A stretch of 64,000 nt of DNA from Paenibacillus silagei (GTDB lineage Bacteria > Bacillota > Bacilli > Paenibacillales > Paenibacillaceae): NCBI RefSeq assembly GCF_017874735.1, contig NZ_JAGGLV010000021.1, positions 78,618 to 142,617 on the forward strand, in the 5' to 3' direction. Each line of letters begins with the position of its first letter. The stretch's first letter is position 1. Positions 8,161 through 17,128 of this stretch are shown piece by piece. Made by a program: the position numbers and the translations under genes. The notes below the pieces were generated by a model. The model did no database searches. It was given only the letters and a program-made list of their open reading frames with translations, and was not told where the DNA came from.

Positions 8161-8667
8161 TTATGTGTTAAATATCCATTTCACCACGTTGTGGCTGTGG
8201 AGGATCATCTTATTCCTATCGGCATCGTAGTCTACCACCACTTCGACGCCTAATGCAGCAATAAGGAAGTCATTCACCAGTTCGGAAGATAACAAAAGGT
8301 TTGATAGTGCATCATAGACTGGCTGGTTACGTTCGTTCAGCGTATCGTCTAAGTAATCTAAATATTGCGTATTGATTGCAATACTTGTTAGATAGATACC
8401 TTTCGACTTGCTCAAAAACACCACAAATCTGTTCAGCTTGGCCTCTCCTTGTATCCAAATAATCCTTCCTTTCTCAAGAAGAGCAGCAAAAGGGGCTGCC
8501 AGCATTCCCTGAATCGTATGGGTGCTCGAATCTTCATATTCCCAGTTTTTTATTGATTCGATATGATTGATAACAGGTTCAAAACCCTTGTCTCGCACAA
8601 TTCTCAACAACCTGTCTGGGTCAATGATGTCCCGGGAATATAGAACTATATTGAAGTTAGCGGCTAT
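8161..8667 (-). CDS. hypothetical protein, probable immunity gene, AUA start
   Basis: A 168-aa protein of unknown family, mixed alpha/beta, without signal peptide or membrane span. The frame extends to a TTG at 8685 that has no SD. A strong SD (GAGGTGATC) inside that extension lies 8 bases ahead of an in-frame ATA at 8667. From there the protein begins (M)AANFNIVLYSRDIIDPDRLL, a natural-looking beta-strand start. The gene may start at AUA, or an ATG may have mutated to ATA. It sits 14 bp upstream of the Im-like gene in the row of small genes behind the RHS toxin, which suggests an immunity role by position only. Confidence 0.5.
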   Translation of the reverse strand: MAANFNIVLYSRDIIDPDRLLRIVRDKGFEPVINHIESIKNWEYEDSSTHTIQGMLAAPFAALLEKGRIIWIQGEAKLNRFVVFLSKSKGIYLTSIAINTQYLDYLDDTLNERNQPVYDALSNLLLSSELVNDFLIAALGVEVVVDYDADRNKMILHSHNVVKWIFNT

Positions 8668-8699
8668 GGAGATCACCTCGCTCAATAGATCTGTATTAG

Positions 8700-9251
8700 T
8701 TAAATTAAATGAGCCTGCTGTAAAATGAGCTTATCATGATCGGTTAATTGTAGCTTAATTTCAGACAGCATTTTGTTAGAGAAATAAAAACCAATATTCT
8801 CTCCCACTTGTACAATTTCGTCAGGTTGACTTGCATTGAATAAGCAATAGATGCTGTTGTCTTTATAAGCCACTGTTAACTCGCCTCTCTCCTGAACAAG
8901 AAAGTCATGATCTATCCCTTCTACTGTTGTTAAAGATAAAGCGGGAAGCCCCGAGGTTCTTATCTGCGGATTCTGTACAAATTTATTTGAGAAGGAATCG
9001 ACAAAAAATGTTAACTCATTAGGGAGCAGCACTTCTTCACTTGTATAAGTTTCCCTGCTTTTATCAAAGTATATAATGAGAGGTTCAGCTTCACCATAAA
9101 AACACCATACCAGTCTCCCGTAATAATCCTTCACCTTGTCATAGTCAAATACTAATTTCACCAAAATAAATCTATCTGATATTTTCTCCAGACTAAAGCA
9201 GCTTCTTTCTACACGTGCCCTCTTCCATAGTTTTTCTAGTCTTAATTGTAT
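8700..9251 (-). CDS. hypothetical protein, probable immunity gene, AUA or UUG start
   Basis: A 183-aa soluble protein of unknown family with two beta-rich halves. The SD AGGAGG is only 4 bases from a TTG (9257), but 8 bases from an in-frame ATA (9251). This repeats the odd start seen at 8667 and 18175. Its base composition is AT-rich like the other immunity-type genes of the island. It is separated from the RHS gene by an intact immunity gene, a terminator and a decayed gene, so I read it as an older immunity gene or a stand-alone accessory gene. Confidence 0.45.
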   Translation of the reverse strand: MQLRLEKLWKRARVERSCFSLEKISDRFILVKLVFDYDKVKDYYGRLVWCFYGEAEPLIIYFDKSRETYTSEEVLLPNELTFFVDSFSNKFVQNPQIRTSGLPALSLTTVEGIDHDFLVQERGELTVAYKDNSIYCLFNASQPDEIVQVGENIGFYFSNKMLSEIKLQLTDHDKLILQQAHLI

Positions 9252-9448
9252 CTTCAACCCCTCCTAGTTCCCTATATACATTACAGATAATCAAGTGCCA
9301 AAGCAGTTCCTACAATACCCTGCCGGTTAATGAAGTCAAGCAAATCCGTTATAAACTAGTATTAATAATTTGAATTAACTTAACATAAATAGAATTTTTG
9401 TTTAATTGATATATTTTCTGAAAAAAATCAATATTTGATCCTCATGTT

Positions 9449-9618
9449 CTAATATAATAATGGAAAATCAATTTCCTGCGCTTCTAGTTCAGTTAGTTGT
9501 TTAGGGAAAACATCTAAGATTCCTAAAAAAATTTGTCTGCTTTCTTTGAATTATCTAAACCATATTCGTGATAAAAATTACTAATATATTTTTGCTATTC
9601 ATTATTACAAACCTCCAT
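9449..9618 (-). pseudogene. decayed small gene, frameshifted
   Basis: Reading leftward, a frame gives KYISNFYHEYGLDNSKKADK. After a run of T/A7 the next frame continues with LGILDVFPKQLTELEAQEID and ends FPLLY-stop. A GGAGG-like SD stands before the first part. The two pieces read like one small immunity-type protein broken by a one-base slip in the homopolymer, with an extra in-frame stop near its start. Family unknown. Confidence 0.4.
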
Positions 9619-9956
9619 ATTAAACCTCCGGATATTTTTATCCCTTTATCCCATTTCTGAATGTAATTTCCCAAAATAGAAGTAACAAAAATAAAAACTC
9701 ATTAATTTCTATTTTGTTTAATACCATACCGTCCTACCCTAGTCTTTAATTACTATTTTGAAATGTTTGAATAAAGAAAGTGGCAACTGAGAGTAGATAT
9801 TCCCAGTTACCACTATTTATAATATTTATATAACTGTAATATTATTTATTTTTGTATTTCCCATCAAAAAACTACCCAACTAAAGGTATAACCATTTTAG
9901 CTAAATAATCATTTTCGTGTGAAATTATTGTACCAACAATCATTCACTTCGCTCAT
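9619..9956. other. AT-rich spacer
   Basis: I see no gene here. The stretch is very AT-rich and holds only the cluster C terminator at 9779-9814. A second poor spacer lies at 9258-9448. Confidence 0.5.
9779..9814 (-). terminator. terminator of cluster C
   Basis: On the minus strand AGTGGTAACTG pairs with CAGTTGCCACT (one mismatch), followed by TTCTTTATT. It lies 140 bp beyond the immunity gene stop at 9957 and would end the long cluster C transcript. Confidence 0.65.
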
Positions 9957-10265
9957 TCAGTCATAATATAAAAAATCAATAATTTCACCTTTTCCTATTC
10001 TTTGCACTCCAATTTGAATAAAAAATCCACCTCCAATATTTACAAGATGGCCGACTGCTTTCATAGCATCTTTTTCAATCGTGTTCATCTCAATTTCCAC
10101 CTCATACCATTCACCTTCCGCTAATGCCTCTACAGCATTTAATGGTATAACTGAACCAGAAAAAATAATATTATTTCCAAAATTAAATCCTGGTCTTATT
10201 ATCGATTTAGTACTGATTTCGTTACTTAACTTATCAAATAATATTTTCGCTTTGAGTAAAAGCAT
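9957..10265 (-). CDS. probable immunity protein of RHS toxin C, EF-Tu-domain-like
   Basis: A 102-aa protein that starts 14 bp after the RHS toxin stop, with an ideal SD (GGAGG, 6 bases from the ATG). Position and size mark it as the cognate immunity gene. Its middle (IIRPGFNFGNNIIFSGSVIP, then AEGEWYEVEIEM and GGGFFIQIGVQRIGKGEI) follows the beta-barrel pattern of the last domain of EF-Tu: YRPxF, SGxI, PGExxxVxIxM and FxIRxGxxxxGxGxI. That resemblance is by eye. It raises the possibility that the immunity protein mimics the toxin's target, which remains inference. Confidence 0.65.
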   Translation of the reverse strand: MLLLKAKILFDKLSNEISTKSIIRPGFNFGNNIIFSGSVIPLNAVEALAEGEWYEVEIEMNTIEKDAMKAVGHLVNIGGGFFIQIGVQRIGKGEIIDFLYYD

Positions 10266-10279
10266 TTGTAACCTCCAAA

Positions 10280-13200
10280 TTATAAAGCATGGATGATCTC
10301 CTTAATCATTTTATTGAAATCCCCTAACTTCTCCAGTGTTATTGTTACAGTCCCACTTTTAAATATAAAAGGATCAACACTTGTAAAGTCTCCTAATTTT
10401 TTTAGAGCATTTTTAGATATTCTAACTTCAATAATTGCTGCATAATCTTTAAATTTATTAGCAAAAGCCAGGGTCTCCTCGAGAGTATAGCCAAATTGTT
10501 TTGCTTCAAAACCACTACCACCTATTTCAAAGGTTCCTGTTTTAAAGATTTGATAGAATTCTTCAGGACCGACCGCTCTAAACAAACTTATCGAGCTTTT
10601 AGAAAATCCAACTGCTCCTCCAACAATGAGATCAGAAGCTGCAGTCACGTATCCAAACTTCTTATCATAACTATCTTGTGAAGCCTCAAGGGCATTGAGT
10701 AATTGGCCTTTAGCCCATGAAGCATTACCCGCAGAGTTTTCGTAAGGGCTTGTCTGAGTTAATAAGCCATATAAATATTTAAAAGTGTTTCCTCCATCAT
10801 CATAAACATTACCATATAGTTTCTGTAGATTATTTTTATACGATGAATTACCTTTCATTGAAGCATTAAGAAGCATTTCTATTTCGTAATACGACTCTGT
10901 TTTTCTATGACCTGTCGGATCACTATAAATCAATGGATTATTTTCCACATACGTATACAAATTCATACTCAACGGATTATCAATCTGCCCCTCAACCGTA
11001 TCCTCATTCAAAAACCGTCCCATACTCGGATCATAGTAGCGTGCCCGCAGGTAATACAGTCCGGTCTCTTCGTCATAGATTTCGCCGGCATACTTGAATG
11101 AATTCGAGATTTCTTCCTTCTGGCTGGTGATGTTGCCCCACTCATCGTATACATAGTTGTTGACGATCTTGCCTGTGGTATCCACGATCTGGACGACATC
11201 GCCATGGCCATTGTACAGATAGTAGTAATCTTTACCTGTCTTCTGTTCCTTCTTCACCAGCACCCGGTCGCCGCGCACGTATTGGGACAGTTCCGAGGCT
11301 CCGTTGCTGCTCTTCACTTCCGAGATGACTTCACCGTTGAAATTGTAGTTATACACTGTTTTCTTGGCACCGGTCGCTTTGGCTACACGCAGCCCATTGG
11401 CATAGTAAGCGAACTCGGTCTTCTGCGCCCCCTTGGTCAGTCCTGTCAGTGTATTCTCCAAATCGTACTGATAGCTGGTCTCCGTTGATTCTGCACTCAG
11501 CGTGGCGCTGCTTTCCAGCGTCAAGCGGTTTCCGCGCACATCATACGTATAGGCCTCACGCGCGCCATTGGATTGACTTGAGGTCAAGAGACGGTTCAAT
11601 GCATCGTAGGTATAGGCGGTCACCCGTTCATCCTCATTTAGCCGTTTCTCAGTTACCTTTATGATGTTGCCGTTGTTGTCATAATCGTAATCAAACTTTG
11701 ACAGGACCGCACCGCTCTTCTCGTTCGTTACCGTTTCAACCCAGTTCAGTGCCTTGTTGTATGTGTATCGCGTGACCAGGCGGCTGCCGTCAGCGAGTGT
11801 CGGATACGTTATGGACTCTACCAACCCATTCGGATAATACCGGTATTCTGCGTTCGCCGATGCCGCTTCATTAACTGTGGCCGCACCATTGGTCTGAACC
11901 TTCTGCAAACGGCTCCGCTGGTACTGGTAATTCGTAGAGAACGACAGACTGGCGTCCTTCACTTGTGTGTATCGGCCTAAGCGGTCCAGAGTGTTCGTGA
12001 TATTCGCATAATGAACGGCACCATTCCAGTTCACTTCCTCATACATGCCCCGCGTCCGGTTCAGGCTATCATTCCATTGTGTATGTGTCGCTTTTACCGG
12101 ACCGCCATTTTTTTCTGTGACGGTATCCCAAATATTCCTGCCGCTAATGTAGAACCTGGTTTCCAGACTTTGCTGAGCTGCTGCTCCAGCGCCCGCCAAT
12201 TTCACTGATTTGGGTTGCCCCCACTCATCATAGTCATAAGTAAACGACGTCCCATTCCGGTCGGTACGGGTAGCAAGCTGTCCAAGTTCATTATAGGTCA
12301 GGTTTTCCTTTTGAGAAGAGGGGTCCTCTTTCATCGTCATTTGACCCAGCCCGTTGAATCCTTTGCTGAAAATCTTCTGGGCTACGCCTCCTAACGCCTG
12401 GATCGACGCCTCCTTAATCTGTCCTGTCCCGTCATAGGTGTACTGGGTGGTCTGATTAAGCGCATCTTTAACGGATTTTAACCGTCCCAGCGCATCATAA
12501 CGATAAGAGTTGGTTACCCCTTCGTTGTTCCGGTTTTTATTCGCATCGGTGTACGCTGTTATATTCCCATCCAGATCGTATTGATAATCTTCAGTCAGAG
12601 GCTGCGTATTCTGCGGCCAGTCTTTATACGTCAGTTGCTGGATCACATGGCCTAATGGGTCATACTGCTGAAGAATATAATTAAGAGTGCCGCTGCCATC
12701 GGCTGGAATCAGGTAGCTGGCATCCTGCCGGGCTTTCAACTGATATTCTGCAATCATGCGGTTGCCGAAGGCATCCGTAGATACATTTGGACGGCCCCAG
12801 GCATCATAACCAACGGTTACTGTATTTCCTTCCGGGTCCATCATGTATACCGGGCGTCCTTGATCGTCATAATGATACTGCTTCATGATTGATACTGCGC
12901 CAAAGGCATCCCAGTTACTTTCGAGAATAGGCAGTCCTAGCCCATTGTAGTACACTTCTCCGCTCGTGAACGACTGCTTGCCGGTTGCCACTTCGGTCAG
13001 TTTGGTGCTGGTTCCTACCCGCAGAGTGGGGGTACCTGCATTGAACGCATCCAGTCCGTCTGGACTGGAGTACATGTAGCTGTATTCTTCCGTCCGGGAG
13101 TATCGGCTGCCATTGCCGTTTACCGCCTCGGGATACGTAATCTTGGTCGGGCGACCAAGCTCATCATATTCATAGGAGGTTTCACGGTTCAATCCATCTG

Positions 13201-15853
13201 TCATCTTCCACAATAACCCGGTTCCCATGTAATAGCTCATCTTAGTGATGACTTCATGGCTACTTTCCGCTCCGGGATTCAGCGTTTGACGCTGTTCGGT
13301 AGGATATGCGTTGTTGCTTTCCGGTCCATACCGGGTAACGGTGACCGCGACAAGCTGGCTTCCTGACCAGATTTCCGCTTGCACCTGAACGACCTTGTTC
13401 GAGTCATAGCTGTAGTTATAACGGGTTTCTTCCCCCAAGGCATTGACGGTGCGGGCTGGACGCCCGTCTCCAGTGTAAGTATACGTCTCGCTGCGCGGTG
13501 CAGCATCGGATGCATTCTGATACCACGTCTTGGCACGGATAAATTGATAATTAGGCTCATAGTCATAAGTAGTAGTGTAATGTTCTTTGACGGCTGCGTT
13601 GTTCAACTGTTCCCAGGTTAGCGGTAATGTCTCCTTGTGAACAGAGCCCCACTCATTGTAGACAGTTTCAGTGTACAGGTGATTCGCCGTTTGCTCACTG
13701 TCGCCTGCTCCGTAATCGGATAGAGTGGTCTTTACCGGCCGATGGATAAAGGTAGGATCGAACGCAGTGTTGTTGACTACTTTCTTTTCTCCATTCGGCG
13801 CTTGAGTCTCGGTCCGCAGCAGCTTGTTATCTTTATCGAATACTCTCAGTGCTGTCGTTCCATTGCTTGCTGAGTCACTGATCTGGATGACACTGGTGCT
13901 GTATTGATAACCGTCAGGGAGATGACCCGGCCATTGGGTGAAATGTTCTCCCGTATAATCTTTCCAATAGGTGTATTTATACTGGTTATAGTCTTTGAGT
14001 CCAGTATGATCGCTCCGGGAATTAATACGGAATTCTTCTACCGAATCTTCATAAGGAAGATTGCGTACGACTTTGTCGTAGCTATATTCTGAGCTTGAAT
14101 TCGGAAATTGAATCTTCTTTAAGAGTGCATAGTAATTCTTGTTCTCATAGTTGCGGTTAATGCCCTGCGGATTGTATCTGGCCAACTCGTGCTGATAGTC
14201 AAAATAGATTTTATCCCCCTTTTGATTGGTCACCTTTTGCAGAAAGGGTACATAAGTTTGAAGTTCGTTGACTTTAATCGCTTGCCGGCCCTTGGTTAGC
14301 ATGACTGATTCACTGGGACGTCCGTTCTCGTCGAATACTTGAATACTTACATTTTCCCCATTAAAATTGCTGTTCATCAGGTTATCTTCGTAGGTAAACT
14401 TCACTTCTCTACCTACGGAATCCACAATGGAGGAGAGCTGCCAAGAGTTCGGTCCTTCATATTTGAAGGTAATGGTATTGCCGAACCGGTCTTTGATCCC
14501 GAGTAACTTCCCATCGCGGTCGAAGTACTCTTTTCTTTTGTCGGCATATTCAATATAGTGCTTGGAGCCAATTTTACCGTTGCTGAATTCATTCTCCCAA
14601 ACCGAGGTTTCCCAGATGTAGCGCTTGTCCTTGCCCTCATAATTTATCAGTTGGGTGTAGCTCGACAGTCCACCCCCATCACCGACAGGGTAGACACTAC
14701 CGTTGCCATCGTGATAGTAATAGTTATAATCCCCAATCTTCTGAATGTACGGGAACTGGAAGGACCAGCCTGCTCCCAGAACAGACGAATTATATAGGCT
14801 AGTTGTCACATCGTAGCTGTTGAAGTTAGGATTATAGTCGCTGGACGTATAGAAGGCCATAGCTTCGTTGGAGCTATACCTTAATCCAATATCCAGATCC
14901 AGGCCGTCTCTTCCCGGCAGATGAATCTGATTCTGCTTCCAGCTCAGGGAGCCAGTAACGGGGTCCACGAATTCTCCCGCATTGTAACGATCTCCATATT
15001 GAGGCTTGCCGGTCTGATTAATTTGAGCCTGCAACCGGTTTTTGGTGACGTTGTCCACATCATTATCAAAGGCTCTCATGCTCACAGCCGCAAAGCTTAA
15101 ACTGTTCTTGGACACTTCCAGCGAATTATATACCTCTGAAGTTACACTTGCCGGACTCCAATCCTGTGCCTCTTCTTGATATACCTGAGAGGTTACGTTT
15201 CGCTTCAATTGAAATGAGGAAGAAGCTGTGAATAAGACCGGGTTGTTGTAGATGGTCTCCCAATCAAAACCGGACTCTTGCTTCCAATCCCATACCTTGG
15301 GCAGATTCCAATCCGGGTGGTCTTGAAACAATAGGTTCAGCCAGTAAAATTCTAGCCTGGTAGCCCCCCGCAGATCCAACTCCTTGATCACTTCGATGGA
15401 TAAGTTCTTATCGGACGCCTTGGAGATATTCGCATCGGATAATCCCCGCTGCATGGAAGCTCCGTTAGCCGGTAGAAGACCTTGCTTTTCCAGCGTTTTC
15501 GCTTTTAGCTTCAGAATCTCAAGTTGGGTCGGGTCTGCCGAGTCATAGGTATCTGCTACAACAGAGTTTTGGCGCAACGCCGTATCTGTGCCCTCAGCCA
15601 ACGAATCATCATCAAACTGAGGCAGCTCAAGGGGTGTTGGTTCTTCAATCTCCTGCTTCGTCAATGGTTGACCGTTATCTGCAGGCTGCTGGGGATTCCT
15701 CATACTGTCCCATGGGTCGATGTCTTGTGTCTGTCCGGATTTCTGTTCTATCACTGCTTTGCTAGTTTGCGCAAACATAGGCTCATTTGGCAATATTAAA
15801 ACAAAACACATCAAGAACAATATAATTTTTTTAGATAAATATGATATTTTCAT
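10280..15853 (-). CDS. RHS/YD-repeat polymorphic toxin C, putative ADP-ribosyltransferase-like tip
   Basis: A secreted 1857-aa RHS protein. Signal peptide 1-29. Residues 30-290 form a cluster-specific N-terminal region. A conserved entry block (QINQTGKPQYGDRYNAGEFV, then HLPGRDGLDLDIGLRY) lies near 290-340. The YD-repeat barrel follows to about 1690 (YDELGRPTKITYP, YDALGRLKSVKDAL). The RHS core closes with YYLRARYYDPSMGRFLNEDT and NPLIYSDPTGH. The variable tip of about 160 aa ends with LFRAVGPEEFYQIFKTGTF, EAKQFGYTLEETLAFANKF and AAIIEVRISKNALKK. That is the layout of ART-fold toxins (FRxxx..E, then ExKxFxxxxExA), but the catalytic Glu is not certain. SD AGGAG, 8 bases from the ATG. It is the last large gene of cluster C, after seven tagged genes. 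Confidence 0.85.
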   Translation of the reverse strand: MKISYLSKKIILFLMCFVLILPNEPMFAQTSKAVIEQKSGQTQDIDPWDSMRNPQQPADNGQPLTKQEIEEPTPLELPQFDDDSLAEGTDTALRQNSVVADTYDSADPTQLEILKLKAKTLEKQGLLPANGASMQRGLSDANISKASDKNLSIEVIKELDLRGATRLEFYWLNLLFQDHPDWNLPKVWDWKQESGFDWETIYNNPVLFTASSSFQLKRNVTSQVYQEEAQDWSPASVTSEVYNSLEVSKNSLSFAAVSMRAFDNDVDNVTKNRLQAQINQTGKPQYGDRYNAGEFVDPVTGSLSWKQNQIHLPGRDGLDLDIGLRYSSNEAMAFYTSSDYNPNFNSYDVTTSLYNSSVLGAGWSFQFPYIQKIGDYNYYYHDGNGSVYPVGDGGGLSSYTQLINYEGKDKRYIWETSVWENEFSNGKIGSKHYIEYADKRKEYFDRDGKLLGIKDRFGNTITFKYEGPNSWQLSSIVDSVGREVKFTYEDNLMNSNFNGENVSIQVFDENGRPSESVMLTKGRQAIKVNELQTYVPFLQKVTNQKGDKIYFDYQHELARYNPQGINRNYENKNYYALLKKIQFPNSSSEYSYDKVVRNLPYEDSVEEFRINSRSDHTGLKDYNQYKYTYWKDYTGEHFTQWPGHLPDGYQYSTSVIQISDSASNGTTALRVFDKDNKLLRTETQAPNGEKKVVNNTAFDPTFIHRPVKTTLSDYGAGDSEQTANHLYTETVYNEWGSVHKETLPLTWEQLNNAAVKEHYTTTYDYEPNYQFIRAKTWYQNASDAAPRSETYTYTGDGRPARTVNALGEETRYNYSYDSNKVVQVQAEIWSGSQLVAVTVTRYGPESNNAYPTEQRQTLNPGAESSHEVITKMSYYMGTGLLWKMTDGLNRETSYEYDELGRPTKITYPEAVNGNGSRYSRTEEYSYMYSSPDGLDAFNAGTPTLRVGTSTKLTEVATGKQSFTSGEVYYNGLGLPILESNWDAFGAVSIMKQYHYDDQGRPVYMMDPEGNTVTVGYDAWGRPNVSTDAFGNRMIAEYQLKARQDASYLIPADGSGTLNYILQQYDPLGHVIQQLTYKDWPQNTQPLTEDYQYDLDGNITAYTDANKNRNNEGVTNSYRYDALGRLKSVKDALNQTTQYTYDGTGQIKEASIQALGGVAQKIFSKGFNGLGQMTMKEDPSSQKENLTYNELGQLATRTDRNGTSFTYDYDEWGQPKSVKLAGAGAAAQQSLETRFYISGRNIWDTVTEKNGGPVKATHTQWNDSLNRTRGMYEEVNWNGAVHYANITNTLDRLGRYTQVKDASLSFSTNYQYQRSRLQKVQTNGAATVNEAASANAEYRYYPNGLVESITYPTLADGSRLVTRYTYNKALNWVETVTNEKSGAVLSKFDYDYDNNGNIIKVTEKRLNEDERVTAYTYDALNRLLTSSQSNGAREAYTYDVRGNRLTLESSATLSAESTETSYQYDLENTLTGLTKGAQKTEFAYYANGLRVAKATGAKKTVYNYNFNGEVISEVKSSNGASELSQYVRGDRVLVKKEQKTGKDYYYLYNGHGDVVQIVDTTGKIVNNYVYDEWGNITSQKEEISNSFKYAGEIYDEETGLYYLRARYYDPSMGRFLNEDTVEGQIDNPLSMNLYTYVENNPLIYSDPTGHRKTESYYEIEMLLNASMKGNSSYKNNLQKLYGNVYDDGGNTFKYLYGLLTQTSPYENSAGNASWAKGQLLNALEASQDSYDKKFGYVTAASDLIVGGAVGFSKSSISLFRAVGPEEFYQIFKTGTFEIGGSGFEAKQFGYTLEETLAFANKFKDYAAIIEVRISKNALKKLGDFTSVDPFIFKSGTVTITLEKLGDFNKMIKEIIHAL

Positions 15854-15890
15854 TAGTAACTCTCCTAATCTTCGCTTTAAATAAATTTAG

Positions 15891-17078
15891 TTATAATGCT
15901 TCTTTCTTAATCAGTGATCCATTTTTATCATATTTTAATGCGACAATTTTACCATTAGTCAGCAGCACATATTGAAGCCTGCCGTTAGCATCATAGAAGT
16001 AGCGTATTTGATTTTGATTCGGTATATCTATTTTCCATGCCGCTGGATTTGCAACTCTTTTCAAAGAAACTTGATCAACATCCAAATAAGCTTTCTCTTC
16101 TCCACCTACCGCAAAACGTATTCGTATGTAACTGGTCTGATAATTAGGAGTAATTAAAACTGAATGATAATGCCATTTCCATCCACCGTTATTCATACTT
16201 CTTCCATACTCATTAACAACACGATCATTGCTATCCACTTCTATAATTGTTATTTCCGCCCAACCTTCTGGTAAGGTATATCTCATAAAAGCATTCATGT
16301 CATATGAAGATCCAGCACTAACAGGGATTGGGTCCGATAGTGAATAAACAAAGGATTGCGGATCTCCTGTCCCACTGTACATTCTTAAATGGGAGGTGCC
16401 TTCAATAGGCTCATAACCTGGTTTAGAGACACTGGATTGACTACTTGTTCCATTTCTCCATACTGTTTCCCAGAAATCAGGTAGATTATTGTTATTCAGG
16501 TCATCCTCAAAGCTTTCATTAATTTCAATAGAATGAATATTGACCTTATCGATATCTAAATAGGCTTTTTCTTCTCCGCCTACTTCAAAGCGGATTTGTA
16601 TGTATTCTGTATTGTCCTTGGGGGCTAGATATATGGTATTATCATGCCATTGCCATCCTCCGTTAGAGAAGGAACGATTGGATTCATATACAATATTCTT
16701 ATAACGGTCAGTTTCTATGATCGTTATGCTTGCTCTTCCAACAGGGAGAGTATATCTCATAAAAGCATTAATTTTGTACAAATGGTCTTTTTCGATAGTA
16801 ACCGGATTCGATAAAGCATACATATATGATTTTTTATCTCCACTACCATTGTATAATCTGAAATGATATTTTCCTTCAATGGGTTCGAAACTTTCTTTTG
16901 AAGCGCTGGAGCCGACGCTAGTTCCATTTCTCCAAACGGTTTCCCAAAAATCAGGAAGGTTATTGTTGTTCTGATCCTGCTCAAAGCCTCCATTGATGTT
17001 CTCATTGATGGGATAAGCATAAGCATGACAAGCACCTAAAGTTAATAAAAATAGAAATATCAAGAAGATCCTTCTCAA
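15891..17078 (-). CDS. YD-tagged secreted protein, two CBM-like jelly rolls, C-terminal tag
   Basis: A 395-aa exported protein directly upstream of RHS C. The signal peptide (1-22) contains LGAC, so a lipoprotein cannot be excluded, but a plain cleavage after AYA is also possible. Two related domains of about 165 aa (each starting NLPDFWETVWRNGTS and ending GGEEKAYLD(I/V)D) look like CBM4/9-type beta sandwiches. The YD tag is at the C-terminus: RYFYDANGRLQYVLLTNGK, then LKYDKNGSLIKK. The start is probably TTG at 17078 (SD AGGAG, 11 bases upstream); a GTG at 17090 overlaps the SD. Confidence 0.75.
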   Translation of the reverse strand: MRRIFLIFLFLLTLGACHAYAYPINENINGGFEQDQNNNNLPDFWETVWRNGTSVGSSASKESFEPIEGKYHFRLYNGSGDKKSYMYALSNPVTIEKDHLYKINAFMRYTLPVGRASITIIETDRYKNIVYESNRSFSNGGWQWHDNTIYLAPKDNTEYIQIRFEVGGEEKAYLDIDKVNIHSIEINESFEDDLNNNNLPDFWETVWRNGTSSQSSVSKPGYEPIEGTSHLRMYSGTGDPQSFVYSLSDPIPVSAGSSYDMNAFMRYTLPEGWAEITIIEVDSNDRVVNEYGRSMNNGGWKWHYHSVLITPNYQTSYIRIRFAVGGEEKAYLDVDQVSLKRVANPAAWKIDIPNQNQIRYFYDANGRLQYVLLTNGKIVALKYDKNGSLIKKEAL

Positions 17079-17128
17079 ATAAAAACACACTCCTATCTAG
17101 AATTAAGTATTAAATAATAACTGCTCCC

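Noticed and set aside
15891..17078. A lipoprotein because of LGAC in the signal peptide
   Set aside because: The following AYAYP offers a normal signal peptidase I site and the other tagged proteins are plainly secreted; left open, not called.
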